NCBI RefSeq assembly: GCF_943590815.1
Contig: NZ_CALSBS010000006.1
Span: 124,001 to 188,000, forward strand
Reading direction: 5' to 3'
Source: Pseudocitrobacter vendiensis
GTDB lineage: Bacteria; Pseudomonadota; Gammaproteobacteria; Enterobacterales; Enterobacteriaceae
DNA: 64,000 nucleotides
Shown here piece by piece: positions 25,784 to 35,201 of this stretch (the first letter of the stretch is position 1; each line of letters opens with the position of its first letter). The notes beneath the pieces are model-generated. The model searched no databases and was not told the DNA's origin. It saw nothing but the letters and a program-made list of their open reading frames with translations. The translations under genes and the position numbers were made by a program.

Positions 25784-25832
25784 TGGACAGTTGTTCAACT
25801 TTCCGTAGGATCGCGTTCTGGACGGATGTCCA
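25784..25832. promoter_or_regulatory. Two palindromic SmvR operator candidates
   Basis: TGGACAGTTGTTCA (25784-25797) and TGGACGGATGTCCA (25819-25832) share the TGGAC-N4-G(T)TCCA pattern, and each is followed by AACTTT. They are 35 bp apart, between smvR and smvA. The second is a perfect 5-bp-arm palindrome. Binding by SmvR is inferred. Confidence 0.65.
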
Positions 25833-25855
25833 ACTTTAATAAATGAGGGAGAATT

Positions 25856-27343
25856 ATGTTTCGTCAGTGGTTAGCGTTAGTGATTATCGTGCTGGTCTAT
25901 ATTCCGGTCGCCATCGATGCGACGGTGCTGCATGTGGCGGCGCCGACGTTGAGTATGACGCTTGGGGCAAGCGGCAACGAGTTACTGTGGATCATTGATA
26001 TCTACTCGCTGGTGATGGCGGGAATGGTACTGCCGATGGGGGCGCTGGGCGACCGCATCGGTTTTAAACGCCTGCTGTTGCTCGGCAGCGGATTGTTTGG
26101 CCTGGCGTCGCTGGCAGCCGCGTTTGCGCCCGATGCAGGTTGGCTGATTGCGGCGCGCGCCGTACTGGCGATTGGTGCGGCAATGATCGTTCCGGCGACT
26201 CTTGCCGGGATCCGCACGCTGTTTATTGATGCGCGTCATCGTAACATTGCGCTTGGCGTCTGGGCTGCGGTCGGTTCCGGTGGGGCAGCCTTTGGCCCAT
26301 TGATTGGCGGCATGTTGCTGGAGCACTTCTACTGGGGCTCGGTATTCCTGATTAACGTCCCCATCGTGTTGCTGGTGATGGCGCTTTCCGCGCGCTTCGT
26401 GCCGCAGCAGCCAGGCCGACGCGATCAGCCGTTAAACCTGAGTCACGCCATTATGCTGATTGTGGCGATCCTGCTGCTGGTGTATAGCGCCAAAACCGCG
26501 ATGAAAGGGCTGGTTACGCCGTGGATTATCGGCGGGGCGTTCGTCACCGGCGCACTGTTATTAACGATGTTTGTTCGTATCCAGCTTCGTGCGGTGAAGC
26601 CGATGATCGATATGCGTCTGTTCAGCCACCGCATTATTTTGAGTGGCGTGGTGATGGCGATGACGGCAATGATTGCGCTGGTCGGTTTTGAGCTGCTGAT
26701 GGCGCAGGAACTGCAGTTTGTACATGGTTTCACGCCGTTCGAAGCCGGGAAGTTTATGCTGCCGCTGATGGTGGCCAGTGGTTTCAGCGGCCCGATAGCG
26801 GGTGTGCTGGTCGCGCGACTTGGCCTGCGTACTGTGGCAACGAGCGGCATGGCACTGAGTGCACTGAGCTTCCTCGGGCTGTCGATGCTGGATTTCAGCA
26901 CACAACAGTGGCAGGCGTGGGGGCTGATGGTCTTACTCGGGTTTAGCGCCGCCAGCGCCTTGCTGGCGTCAACGGCGGCGATTATGGCCGCAGCGCCGAA
27001 GGAAAAAGCGGCGGCCGCCGGGGCAATTGAAACCATGGCGTATGAACTGGGCGCGGGGTTAGGCATTGCCGTCTTTGGCTTACTGCTGAGCCGCAGTTTT
27101 TCCGGGTCGATTATTCTGCCGGAAGGGCTGACGGGGGATATCGCGGCGCGCGCCTCGTCGTCGATTGGCGAAGCGGTTAAAGCGGCGCAAACCCTGACGC
27201 CGACGCTTGCCGAGGCCACGATTAATGCCGCACGTACCGCGTTTACCTTCTCGCACAGCGTCGCGTTAAGCAGTGCCGGGATGATGCTGTTACTGCTGGC
27301 GGTTGGGATGTGGTTTAGTCTGGCAAAAGCGGGGAGAACGTAA
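25856..27343 (+). CDS. smvA: MFS multidrug efflux pump SmvA (14-TMS, QacA type)
   Basis: A 495-residue DHA2-type exporter of quaternary ammonium compounds, methyl viologen and dyes, in the inner membrane. Motif A reads GALGDRIGFKRLLLLG, the antiporter motif C is near GAAFGPLIGGMLLEHFYWGSVFLINVP, and the early Asp in PVAIDATVLHVAAPTLS matches the substrate-site acidic residue. It is controlled from the divergent promoter region with two operator palindromes. A strong terminator separates it from tqsA. Confidence 0.93.
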   Translation: MFRQWLALVIIVLVYIPVAIDATVLHVAAPTLSMTLGASGNELLWIIDIYSLVMAGMVLPMGALGDRIGFKRLLLLGSGLFGLASLAAAFAPDAGWLIAARAVLAIGAAMIVPATLAGIRTLFIDARHRNIALGVWAAVGSGGAAFGPLIGGMLLEHFYWGSVFLINVPIVLLVMALSARFVPQQPGRRDQPLNLSHAIMLIVAILLLVYSAKTAMKGLVTPWIIGGAFVTGALLLTMFVRIQLRAVKPMIDMRLFSHRIILSGVVMAMTAMIALVGFELLMAQELQFVHGFTPFEAGKFMLPLMVASGFSGPIAGVLVARLGLRTVATSGMALSALSFLGLSMLDFSTQQWQAWGLMVLLGFSAASALLASTAAIMAAAPKEKAAAAGAIETMAYELGAGLGIAVFGLLLSRSFSGSIILPEGLTGDIAARASSSIGEAVKAAQTLTPTLAEATINAARTAFTFSHSVALSSAGMMLLLLAVGMWFSLAKAGRT

Positions 27344-27350
27344 AAGAAGG

Positions 27351-27379
27351 AATGCTGCCGACAAGATGTCGGCAGCATT
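27351..27379. terminator. Bidirectional terminator between smvA and tqsA
   Basis: AATGCTGCCGACA pairs with TGTCGGCAGCATT (13 bp, perfect) around a 3-nt loop. It begins 8 bp after the smvA stop and precedes the convergent tqsA stop by 12 bp. Confidence 0.8.
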
Positions 27380-27390
27380 ATGTGACATTG

Positions 27391-28425
27391 TCACTTATCG
27401 CTGAGATCGCTCAACAGCACGGCAATACTCCTGCCGCCGATGGTTTGCTCAAGGGCAATCTTGACCACAATGGTGAGCGGTACCGAAAGCAGCATCCCCA
27501 CGGGCCCAAGCAACCATCCCCAGAAGATCAACGACAGAAAGACCACCAGCGTTGACAGCCCGAGCCCGCGTCCCATAATGCGCGGTTCGAGGATATTACC
27601 GAACAGCAGGTTGATCAGCAGATATCCTGCCAGCACAATCAGCGCCTGATAAAACCCGCCAAAAACCAGCACCTGTAAAATCGGCGGGATCGCCGCCAGC
27701 ACGGAACCGATGTTAGGGATATAGTTCAGCGCGAAGGCGAGCAGCCCCCAGACAAACGCGAAACGTACGCCCAGCGCTTCGAGCATGCCCCACGCCACCA
27801 GGCCGGTCACCAGGCTTATTGCCGTTTTCAGCACCAGATAATGTGAAACGCTGTCGATCGCCCGCTGGATCGCCGCCATTCCTTCTGTCGGTTTGACCAT
27901 CAGTTGCTGGAGTTTGGCCGGAAGCTGCGGCACTTCCAGCAGCATAAACACCACGGTTAACAACAGAAGAAAAATCGAAGACATCGCGTTAGAGAGCTGT
28001 GTCAACAGGCTGGTGACAAAGGTCATCGCGGCGTTGGGGTCGATATATTTAATCAACTCATCTGCCGAGACTGTCACGCCAAAGCGCTCCAGCCAGGGCT
28101 GAATATTCTGTAGCGGCACCTGTAGGGACGAACGGTACTGCGGCAATGTGCGCGCCAGCTCATTAAGCGAAGTGCCGAGTGACGCCAGCAGCAGGACGGC
28201 AACCATAATAATCAGGCAGATCAGTAAAGAGATAGCCAGCACGCGGGGAATGCGCCAGCGGGTCATCAACTGCACGACCGGGTTAAGCACCACGGCGATA
28301 AACAGCGCCAGCACGAAGGGAACGATGATATCCGCCGCAAAACGAATACCCGTCAAAATGATGACCAGCATGCCCAGCATGATGACAATTTTTAATCCAT
28401 TAAGCGTAATGATGGGCTTAGCCAT
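27391..28425 (-). CDS. tqsA: AI-2 family exporter TqsA
   Basis: A 344-residue membrane protein of the AI-2E (formerly UPF0118) family, linked in E. coli to export of the quorum-sensing signal AI-2 and to biofilm control. About seven or eight spans are visible, with the family segment [27 protein letters not shown] and [41 protein letters not shown] 28425 ([18 protein letters not shown]) equals the E. coli start; the frame runs eight codons further without support. It is a single gene. Confidence 0.94.
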   Translation of the reverse strand: MAKPIITLNGLKIVIMLGMLVIILTGIRFAADIIVPFVLALFIAVVLNPVVQLMTRWRIPRVLAISLLICLIIMVAVLLLASLGTSLNELARTLPQYRSSLQVPLQNIQPWLERFGVTVSADELIKYIDPNAAMTFVTSLLTQLSNAMSSIFLLLLTVVFMLLEVPQLPAKLQQLMVKPTEGMAAIQRAIDSVSHYLVLKTAISLVTGLVAWGMLEALGVRFAFVWGLLAFALNYIPNIGSVLAAIPPILQVLVFGGFYQALIVLAGYLLINLLFGNILEPRIMGRGLGLSTLVVFLSLIFWGWLLGPVGMLLSVPLTIVVKIALEQTIGGRSIAVLLSDLSDK

Positions 28426-28635
28426 AAGGGTTCCTGAAAAAGTGTACAACCAGCCTGAATATCATAATTGCGAACGGTCTGAGAAGGAAATCACTTAGAT
28501 CTAATATTTATGGTAAAGATCTGAAAATATTTTGAGTTAATCAGAAGGTTGTGCTAAAAATTAGCTGTGTTTAACTACCGAGGACAATTTTTTTCCGCAA
28601 CGAAGAGAAGCAATACCGCGGATAATTGTATTTTT

Positions 28636-28734
28636 ATGGACAATCAGTTCGAAACTTCCATTTCTACTCACACTACAGCTTTACCTACCTCTTCCTTGCT
28701 CTGTGCAGAGCAACACTGGCGCAACGCGCTTTAG
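28636..28734 (+). CDS. mdtU: Probable MdtU leader peptide upstream of mdtJI (32 aa)
   Basis: The small ORF MDNQFETSISTHTTALPTSS... ends 116 bp before mdtJ. In E. coli a translated upstream ORF, mdtU, at this place is needed for polyamine-dependent expression of mdtJI. Here the frame is complete and located in the same position. Identity rests on position and size, since I cannot align it. The leader from 28426 to 28850 holds nothing else that I can identify as a gene. Confidence 0.5.
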   Translation: MDNQFETSISTHTTALPTSSLLCAEQHWRNAL

Positions 28735-28850
28735 TCTATTTCTTCTGCCTGAACTGACGCTCGCCGTCAGGACTCATTACAACCTGGATTTTACGGTTTG
28801 CACCTCGCTGTGAGCCGCAACGGAATATATTCTCAAGCAGGAGAAATAAC

Positions 28851-29213
28851 ATGTTTTACTGGATTCTTTTATCCCTTGCGATCGTCGCTGAAATTATCGG
28901 CACGCTGTCTATGAAATGGGCCGCTGTCAGTCACGGTTCTGCTGGCTTTATTTTGATGCTGGTAATGATTGCCATCTCTTATATTTTTCTCGCCTTCGCG
29001 GTTAAAAAAATCGCGCTGGGTGTGGCCTATGCCTTGTGGGAAGGTATTGGTATTTTGCTCATTACGCTGTTCAGCGTCATGTTGTTTGATGAAGCCCTGT
29101 CGGCGATGAAGATTGCCGGTCTGGCGACGCTGGTGGTGGGGATTGTGTTGATTAAATCCGGTACCCGCAAAGTGAAATCTCAGCCGGTGGAGGCTCACCA
29201 TGCAACAGTTTGA
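28851..29213 (+). CDS. mdtJ: Spermidine export SMR subunit MdtJ
   Basis: A 120-residue SMR transporter with four helices. The start [24 protein letters not shown] has the family Glu14, and the segments [24 protein letters not shown] and [18 protein letters not shown] are typical. MdtJ and MdtI form a heteromeric pump that removes spermidine. AGGAG lies 9 bp before the ATG. The 3' end overlaps mdtI by 14 bp. Confidence 0.95.
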   Translation: MFYWILLSLAIVAEIIGTLSMKWAAVSHGSAGFILMLVMIAISYIFLAFAVKKIALGVAYALWEGIGILLITLFSVMLFDEALSAMKIAGLATLVVGIVLIKSGTRKVKSQPVEAHHATV

Positions 29214-29529
29214 GTGGGTTCATGCCGCCTGGCTGGGGCTGGCAATCGTACTGGAAATTATCGCGAATATCTTTCTGAAGTTCTCGGACGGTTTTCGCCG
29301 CAAATTCTATGGCGTGCTTTCCATCTCCGCAGTACTGGCCGCGTTTAGCGCCTTGTCGCAGGCGGTAAAAGGTATTGATTTATCCGTAGCCTATGCGTTA
29401 TGGGGGGCCTTCGGGATTATGGCTACGCTGGCGGCGGGCTGGATCCTGTTTGGTCAACGCCTGAATAACAAAGGCTGGATGGGCCTCGGTCTGCTGATAG
29501 TCGGCATGGTGCTGATTAAAATGGCCTGA
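29200..29529 (+). CDS. mdtI: Spermidine export SMR subunit MdtI
   Basis: A 109-residue SMR protein, the partner of MdtJ. The family Glu is in [22 protein letters not shown], and [31 protein letters not shown] is typical. The ATG lies inside the mdtJ end, an overlap that ties their translation. A REP-type repeat follows the stop directly. Confidence 0.95.
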   Translation: MQQFEWVHAAWLGLAIVLEIIANIFLKFSDGFRRKFYGVLSISAVLAAFSALSQAVKGIDLSVAYALWGAFGIMATLAAGWILFGQRLNNKGWMGLGLLIVGMVLIKMA

Positions 29530-29606
29530 TGGCAGGGCGCTACGTTTATCAGGCCTAAGAAATGCGCAAGCGTTGTAGGCCAGGTAAGCGTAGCGCCACC
29601 CGGCGC
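29530..29606. repeat. REP/BIME element after mdtI
   Basis: Two inverted REP-like arms, GATGGCAGGGCGCTACGTTT near 29530 and GTAAGCGTAGCGCCACCCGG near 29584, flank a short spacer with ATCAGGCCTA and GTAGGCCAGG. It fills the gap between mdtI and the convergent ydgD. Confidence 0.75.
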
Positions 29607-29611
29607 AAAGA

Positions 29612-30430
29612 TTACTCTGTCGCCAGTGCTTCCAGCTTATCACGAAAACCCGTCACCGAAATGGCCCGGTTATCCGCGCGCCAGCGATCTTTCGGCCCTG
29701 GTGCCGAACTCTGTACCGCAATCAATTGCCAGCCGTTATCGGTCTTTAACATTAATGGCGAACCGCTATCGCCCGGTAGCGTATCGCACTGATGCGAGAG
29801 CACCGACGTTTGCGCCCATCCGGTGACCACGCAGTCTTGATGGCTGTACAGCGAATCAAGGTGATCTTCCGGGTAGCCCGATTGTGTCACTTTACGGTCC
29901 GCGGCCTTCAATGCGGCGGTGAGCGCGGCTTTATCGCCCTCGAACAGCGGCAGCGGCGTAATACCTCCCGGCGGGTAACGTAAAATAATTAAGCCAAAAT
30001 CCCACGGCGCGGCGGCAGACGGAACAATCCAGCCATCGCCATCGGGTTTCAGGCGTTTACCAAGCGAAGGATCAACACGGCCTTCAATGCCGTGAATTTC
30101 ATAACGCCAGACGCCTTTCTGGGACACAAAACGCAACGCGACCGCTTTATCCGGCTTGCCATTAGGAGGCGTCAGCAAACAATGTCCGGCGGTTAACGCC
30201 AGATGGGGCGAAATGAGGGTGGCGGTGCACAGGTTACCACTGACGGTTTCCAGTTGACCGATAGCATCCCAGGGGGAGTCTGTTGAATCGGTCACAAGGG
30301 TGCGATCGTCCTGACCGAAAAACAGCGTTTTGACATCTTTCGCGCTCATGCCGCTATCGCCGTCATCCGCATGTACAGCCATCGACAGCGCGCTCAACGA
30401 TCCCAGTAAAACGAAAACAGCTCTACGCAT
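29612..30430 (-). CDS. ydgD: Trypsin-like periplasmic serine protease YdgD
   Basis: A 272-residue S1 family protease with signal peptide [21 protein letters not shown]. The catalytic His is in LTAGHCLL, the Asp in PWDFGLIIL and the Ser in [12 protein letters not shown]. Two Cys pairs could form disulfides (SGNLCTATL with [12 protein letters not shown] with HQCDTLPG). Substrate unknown. It is convergent with mdtI across a REP element. Confidence 0.92.
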   Translation of the reverse strand: MRRAVFVLLGSLSALSMAVHADDGDSGMSAKDVKTLFFGQDDRTLVTDSTDSPWDAIGQLETVSGNLCTATLISPHLALTAGHCLLTPPNGKPDKAVALRFVSQKGVWRYEIHGIEGRVDPSLGKRLKPDGDGWIVPSAAAPWDFGLIILRYPPGGITPLPLFEGDKAALTAALKAADRKVTQSGYPEDHLDSLYSHQDCVVTGWAQTSVLSHQCDTLPGDSGSPLMLKTDNGWQLIAVQSSAPGPKDRWRADNRAISVTGFRDKLEALATE

Positions 30431-30532
30431 ATCACTCTCTGGTGGGGTAATTATGATTATAAAAAGTTAAACCCAATGTGATTACTATAGACGGGACAAA
30501 TGAAAAGGGGGAGTAAAATCAGCGAACTACGC

Positions 30533-30619
30533 TCAGTAAAGGAAAAATCGCGTTGCGATCAGTGCGCAGACGATGAGTAAAGCCAGGATGAGCTCGAAAC
30601 GATAGCGCCGCAACATCAT
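30533..30619 (-). CDS. ydgU: Small membrane protein YdgU (28 aa)
   Basis: The peptide MMLRRYRFELILALLIVCALIATRFFLY is a single helix after an RRYR start, and matches the known small protein YdgU that is encoded after asr in E. coli. GGAGAG lies 5-6 bp before the first ATG; the second ATG is also possible. It follows asr across the terminator hairpin, so it may be made by read-through of the acid-induced transcript. Confidence 0.75.
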   Translation of the reverse strand: MMLRRYRFELILALLIVCALIATRFFLY

Positions 30620-30633
30620 TGCTCTCCAGGAAA

Positions 30634-30660
30634 AAATCGGCGCTGAAACAGCGCCGATTT
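30634..30660 (-). terminator. Terminator between asr and ydgU
   Basis: AAATCGGCGCT pairs with AGCGCCGATTT (11 bp, 5-nt loop); on the minus strand it reads into TTTTTTCC. It ends the asr transcript. Confidence 0.85.
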
Positions 30661-30688
30661 GTCATCGGAACGATACGAACGGTGACGA

Positions 30689-31069
30689 TTAGGCAGCAGG
30701 CTGAGCGGCTGGTTTAGCGGCTTCGTGTTTTACTGCTTTTTTATGATGTTTTTTTGCTGCCTGGGCTTTCTGCTCAGCAGCAGCCGGTTTTGCGGCTTCA
30801 TGTTTTTTATGTTTCTTAGCAGCTTGCGCTTTCTGTTCTACCGGTTTGGTCGCTTCGGTTTTAGCCGCTTTTTTGTGGTGTTTTTTTGCAGCCTGCGCTT
30901 TCTGTTCTGCGGCGGCTTTCTGATGTTTTTTGTGATGCATGGTTTTTGCCGGTGCAGCTTTAGCGGTTGCGGTAGCAGCCGGTGCCGGAGCAGCAGTAGT
31001 TTCAGCAGCGAATGCAGCAGATGACAGACCCATAGCAGCGGCAACAACCAGAGCTAATACTTTTTTCAT
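30689..31069 (-). CDS. asr: Acid shock protein Asr
   Basis: A 126-residue periplasmic protein with signal [21 protein letters not shown]. The mature part is an Ala-Lys-His repeat protein (units of [14 protein letters not shown], about four copies), strongly basic and without a fixed fold. E. coli Asr is processed and acts as a disordered chaperone for acid survival. ATG 31069 is preferred over an ATG two codons earlier. An RstA-type box and a -10 TATAGT upstream (31126-31131) agree with acid induction through RstBA and PhoBR. Confidence 0.93.
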   Translation of the reverse strand: MKKVLALVVAAAMGLSSAAFAAETTAAPAPAATATAKAAPAKTMHHKKHQKAAAEQKAQAAKKHHKKAAKTEATKPVEQKAQAAKKHKKHEAAKPAAAEQKAQAAKKHHKKAVKHEAAKPAAQPAA

Positions 31070-31173
31070 TCTCATACCCTCGAATTGGTTTTTTCATTCA
31101 ACCCCACTGCGGGGCCGTTGAAAGAACTATATCCCTGAGTTATCAGGCTTTCCGTGAGTGATTGGTATCGGCG

Positions 31174-31187
31174 TGTAACGGAATGTA
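31174..31187 (-). promoter_or_regulatory. RstA box upstream of asr
   Basis: On the minus strand TACATTCCGTTACA matches the RstA consensus TACAT-NTN-GTTACA with one mismatch, about 105 bp before the asr start and 43 bp before a TATAGT -10 box. Confidence 0.6.
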
Positions 31188-31222
31188 CAACGCCGGAGGA
31201 GAGCCCCCCGGCGTGAGAGGAA

Positions 31223-32707
31223 TTACAGATAGCGGGCGGTTAGATGTTCGCGGAAATAGCGGCTATTGAGGTCTTCGCCAGTCGCCTGCTGAATAAGCTG
31301 CGAGGTTCCGAAGCGGCTACCGTGCTGCCAGATATTCTGACGCAGCCACTCGAACAACGTGCTGAAATCACCGCTGGCAATACGTGATTCGAGATCCGGC
31401 ATTGCATTACGCGCCGCATGCATCAATTGCGCGGCGTACATCGCGCCCAGCGTGTAGGAAGGGAAATAACCGAAGCCGCCGTCGGTCCAGTGAATATCCT
31501 GCATACAACCATCGCGGTAGTTCCCTTCCGTCGAGAGCCCCAGCCAGTGACGCATTTTTTCATCCCACAGGGCGGGAATATCATCCACTTCAATCTCGCC
31601 ATCAATCAACGCGCGTTCAATTTCGTAACGCAGGATTACGTGCGCCGGGTAACTCACTTCATCGGCATCAATACGGATAAAGCCCGGTTTCACGCGCTGA
31701 TTCCAGGCAACAAAGTTTGAGGCCTCAAAAGCGGGCTGCGGGCCAAACTGTTCAACAACGGCCGGAAGCAGATGCTGAAGGAAGGCGTCACTGCGCGCCA
31801 GTTGCATCTCAAAAAAGAGACTTTGCGATTCGTGAATGGCAGTAGATCGAGCGTGAGAAATGGGCTGACCCAGCCAGTTCCGCGGCAGATTCTGCTCATA
31901 GCGCGCATGTCCGGTTTCGTGGATCACGCCAAACAAGGCGCTTAACAGATCATGCTCGTTATAACGGGTAGTGATGCGGACATCTTCCGGTACGCCGCCG
32001 CAGAAAGGATGCGCGCTGACGTCCAGACGACCGGCGTTAAAATCAAAGCCGAGGCGCTTCATCGTTTCCAGCCCCAACTGGCGCTGATTTTCAACCGGGA
32101 ACGGGCCTTGCGGGGCAATTAGCGTTTTGCTGGCCTGTTTTTCTACCGCGCTGGTTAACAGTTCTGGCAGCCAGGATTTGAGATCGCCAAACAACACGTC
32201 CAGACGAGCGCTGGTCATGTCAGGCTCAAAAATATCCAGCAGGGCATCATAGGGTGAGCAACCTTTGGCCTGCGCACGGATACGCGCTTCTTCCCGGCTG
32301 AGTTTAACCACGTCTTTTAGATTTTCCGCGAAGCCCTGCCAGTCGTTATTCGGGCGCTGCGTTCGCCAGGCGTGCTCGCAGCGGCTACCGGCCAGCGATT
32401 TCGCTTCTACCAGGCTTTCCGGCAACAGGGCCGCCTGCTGATAATGACGTGCCATTTCACGCAGGTTAGCCTGTTCGAGATCGTTAAGATTTTCCTGTTC
32501 CGCGTTGCGCAGCCATTCACCAACCTGCTTATCGGTCAGAATCTGGTGCTGCAACACGCCAAGTTCAGCCAGCGCTTCGCTACGCACGTTGCTGCCGCCT
32601 GGCGGCATCATGGCAAACATATCCCAGCCCGCGATGGCGGAAAGGTGTGAAAAACGGGAGAGACGCTGGAAGGTGCGGGTGAGGTGTTGGTAGTTTTTGT
32701 TTTCCAT
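31223..32707 (-). CDS. M32 family zinc carboxypeptidase (Taq type)
   Basis: A 494-residue cytosolic carboxypeptidase. The zinc motif HETGH is in LFGVIHETGHARYEQNLP (about residue 260), with the later Glu in STAIHESQSLFFE, and the family DIHWTDGGFGYFPSYTLGAMYAAQL follows. M32 enzymes remove C-terminal residues from peptides, with broad specificity. The gene is absent from this position in E. coli K-12, so it is an accessory gene between asr and ynfM. It starts with ATG 32707 and is a single transcription unit as far as visible. Confidence 0.92.
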   Translation of the reverse strand: MENKNYQHLTRTFQRLSRFSHLSAIAGWDMFAMMPPGGSNVRSEALAELGVLQHQILTDKQVGEWLRNAEQENLNDLEQANLREMARHYQQAALLPESLVEAKSLAGSRCEHAWRTQRPNNDWQGFAENLKDVVKLSREEARIRAQAKGCSPYDALLDIFEPDMTSARLDVLFGDLKSWLPELLTSAVEKQASKTLIAPQGPFPVENQRQLGLETMKRLGFDFNAGRLDVSAHPFCGGVPEDVRITTRYNEHDLLSALFGVIHETGHARYEQNLPRNWLGQPISHARSTAIHESQSLFFEMQLARSDAFLQHLLPAVVEQFGPQPAFEASNFVAWNQRVKPGFIRIDADEVSYPAHVILRYEIERALIDGEIEVDDIPALWDEKMRHWLGLSTEGNYRDGCMQDIHWTDGGFGYFPSYTLGAMYAAQLMHAARNAMPDLESRIASGDFSTLFEWLRQNIWQHGSRFGTSQLIQQATGEDLNSRYFREHLTARYL

Positions 32708-32806
32708 AGTGCCCTGTTTTCTATAAGAGAGAAGGCGACACGCGCCGATAGATTCAGATCTATCACAGGGCGATAAGCGGGCGCAAAAAATTCGCGCCCG
32801 TCGCCA

Positions 32807-34057
32807 TCAATGCAATCGCTTATGCAGCAACGTTCCAACCAGTAATGCCGCAACCAGCAGTAGGGCGATAAACGCGCCGACGCCATTCCAGCCGTAACGA
32901 TGCCAGAACACGCCGCCCAGCGTACCGGCGATGCTGGAACCCAGGTAGTAGCTGAAGAGATAAAGCGATGATGCCTGACCTCTGGCACGTCGTGCACGTG
33001 GGCCTATCCAGCTACTGGCAACCGAGTGCGCGGCAAAGAAGCCTGCGGAAAACAGTAACATGCCGGGGAAGATGACCCACAGCGGCGAGAAGAGCGTCAG
33101 CAGCAGGCCGAGCAGCATGACGCCTGTGAAAAAGATCATCACCGGGCCGCGACCGTAGCGGGCCGTCATCATGCCAGCTTTCGGTGAACTCCAGGTTCCC
33201 GTGAGATAAGCGACGGAGAGCAGGCCAACCACGGCCTGATTCAGCGACCAGGGCGAGAGCATCAGGCGGTAGCCGATATAGTTAAACAAGGTAACGAACG
33301 CGCCCATCAGCAGGAAGCCTTCGACAAACAGCAGCGGCAGGCCGCGATCGTGCCAGTGCAGACGGAAATTGAGCAGCAGCGTTTTCGGGCGCAGGGAGGA
33401 CGGGCGGAAATGGCGCGATTCAGGGAGGATCTTCCAGAACATAATTGCTGAAGCCAGCGCGAAGGCGCTGATCACCGCCAGAGCGATACGCCAGCCGAAG
33501 AAGTCGGTGAAAACCCCGGTGAGCAGGCGTCCGCTCATCCCGCCTATTGAGTTGCCGCTAATATAGAGGCCCATAGAGAAGGCGACGAAACTCGGGTGAA
33601 TCTCTTCACTGAGGTAGGTCATGCCAACCGCCGCCACGCCGCTGAGTGATAAACCAATCAGCGCGCGCATGATCAGAATGCCGTGCCAGCTGGTCATCAT
33701 CGTGGAGAGGAGAGAGCAACACGATGCCAGCAGCAGCGCCGTTACCATAACCTGTTTGCGGCCAATGGCATCGGAAAGCGGCCCGGTAAAGAGCAGCCCT
33801 ATCGCCAGCATCGCTGTGGAAATTGACAGAGAAATACTGCTTCCCGCGGGCGAGATACCAAACTTATGTGACAGTACCGGCAGAATCGGCTGAACGCAGT
33901 AGAGCAGGGCAAAGGTCGCCAGCCCGGCGGAGAAAAGTGCGAGGGTAACCCGAATAAATTGAGGTGTGCCGCGAGTAATAAACTGGTTCGGCCTGGATGG
34001 GGCATTGTCGCGGACGTCGATAGCCGGTTCGTTGTCTGCGGTGGTTGTACGGCTCAC
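32807..34057 (-). CDS. ynfM: MFS efflux transporter YnfM
   Basis: A 12-span major facilitator of about 416 residues, close to E. coli YnfM. Motif A is LFTGPLSDAIGRKQVMV, and SYYLGSSIAGTLGGVFWHRYGWNGV is near the end. GTG 34057 (VSRTTTADNEP) is chosen because it matches the E. coli start and has AAGGAT upstream; a TTG 8 codons earlier also keeps the frame. In E. coli it is listed as a sugar or drug exporter, with substrate unsure. It is divergent from the LysR gene ynfL, a likely regulator. Confidence 0.9.
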   Translation of the reverse strand: MSRTTTADNEPAIDVRDNAPSRPNQFITRGTPQFIRVTLALFSAGLATFALLYCVQPILPVLSHKFGISPAGSSISLSISTAMLAIGLLFTGPLSDAIGRKQVMVTALLLASCCSLLSTMMTSWHGILIMRALIGLSLSGVAAVGMTYLSEEIHPSFVAFSMGLYISGNSIGGMSGRLLTGVFTDFFGWRIALAVISAFALASAIMFWKILPESRHFRPSSLRPKTLLLNFRLHWHDRGLPLLFVEGFLLMGAFVTLFNYIGYRLMLSPWSLNQAVVGLLSVAYLTGTWSSPKAGMMTARYGRGPVMIFFTGVMLLGLLLTLFSPLWVIFPGMLLFSAGFFAAHSVASSWIGPRARRARGQASSLYLFSYYLGSSIAGTLGGVFWHRYGWNGVGAFIALLLVAALLVGTLLHKRLH

Positions 34058-34173
34058 GGGGAGATCCTTGCGTAAAAACAAAAGGTAATAGAGATGTAGG
34101 TCACATAATTAGAGTAGGAAAACGCGAATATTCTGTCTAATATATTAATAATCTCAATTGATATGTAACAAAT

Positions 34174-35091
34174 ATGAATATCGAGTTGCGTCATCTGCGC
34201 TACTTTATTGCGGTAGCGGAAGAGCTCCATTTTGGTCGCGCCGCTGCCCGGCTTAATATTTCTCAGCCGCCGCTAAGTCAGCAAATTCAGATACTTGAAC
34301 AGCAAATCGGCGCCCGTCTGTTTGCCCGTACCAACCGCAGCGTAAATCTCACGGCGGCGGGAAAGCAGTTTCTTGCCGATAGCCGCCAAATCATGCTGCT
34401 GGTTGAAGACGCCGCCGCCCGCGCAGGGCGTTTGCATCATGGCGAAACGGGTGAGTTGAATATTGGCTTTACCTCATCGGCCCCCTTTATTAAGGCGGTA
34501 TCCGATACGCTCTCGACCTTTCGTCGTCGCTATCCCGATGTCCATATCCAGACGCGCGAAACCAATACCCGTGAGCAGATTTCGCCGCTAACCGAAGGTT
34601 CGCTGGATCTCGGTTTGATGCGAAATACGCAGCTTCCTGACACGCTGGAGTGGGAGGTGATCCTGCATGAGCCGCTGCTGGCGATGATTCATCATGAGCA
34701 TCCGTTAGCGAATCAGCGGGCAGTAAGTCTGACAGAGCTGGCTGATGAGCCTTTTGTCTTCTTCGATCCACACGTGGGAACGGGCCTGTATGACGATATC
34801 CTGGGCTTGCTGCGTCGCTATGATGTGACGCCGCGTATGACCCAGGAAGTGGGCGAGGCGATGACCATTATTGGCCTGGTGGCGTCCGGGCTCGGGGTAT
34901 CAATACTCCCGGCGTCGTTTCGGCGTGTGCAGCTCATGGAAATGCGCTGGGTGCCCATCATTGAAAAGGATGCCGTTTCAGAAATGTGGCTGGTGTGGTC
35001 TAAACATCATGAACTTAGTCAGGCTGCCCAGCGCTTTAAGCAACAGCTACTGGCTGCGGCAAAGATAAGCACTTCTGACGAAAAAGCATGA
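34174..35091 (+). CDS. ynfL: LysR-type regulator YnfL
   Basis: A 305-residue LysR protein: helix-turn-helix (RHLRYFIAVAEELHFGRAAARLNISQPPLSQQIQILEQQIG) and an effector domain with NIGFTSSAPFIKAV. It is divergent from ynfM, separated by 116 bp, so it probably controls ynfM. The effector is unknown. Confidence 0.9.
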   Translation: MNIELRHLRYFIAVAEELHFGRAAARLNISQPPLSQQIQILEQQIGARLFARTNRSVNLTAAGKQFLADSRQIMLLVEDAAARAGRLHHGETGELNIGFTSSAPFIKAVSDTLSTFRRRYPDVHIQTRETNTREQISPLTEGSLDLGLMRNTQLPDTLEWEVILHEPLLAMIHHEHPLANQRAVSLTELADEPFVFFDPHVGTGLYDDILGLLRRYDVTPRMTQEVGEAMTIIGLVASGLGVSILPASFRRVQLMEMRWVPIIEKDAVSEMWLVWSKHHELSQAAQRFKQQLLAAAKISTSDEKA

Positions 35092-35201
35092 AAAAATGTG
35101 CGGCGAATCACAAGGCTAAGGAAAAATTTGGCGTACCCCATTGAAGTCCTTCACCATAGCCCTGAGATTATTTCGAAGCGCGAAAATAAAGGGAGTCTAC
35201 G

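Noticed and set aside
26443-27378. Long open frame (311 codons) antisense to smvA
   Set aside because: Composition (Ala, Ser, Ile rich without a start signal) is that of a shadow frame of the well-supported smvA gene.
30725-31024. Phe/Cys-rich frame antisense to asr
   Set aside because: Mirror of the Lys/Ala/His repeats of Asr; not a real membrane protein.
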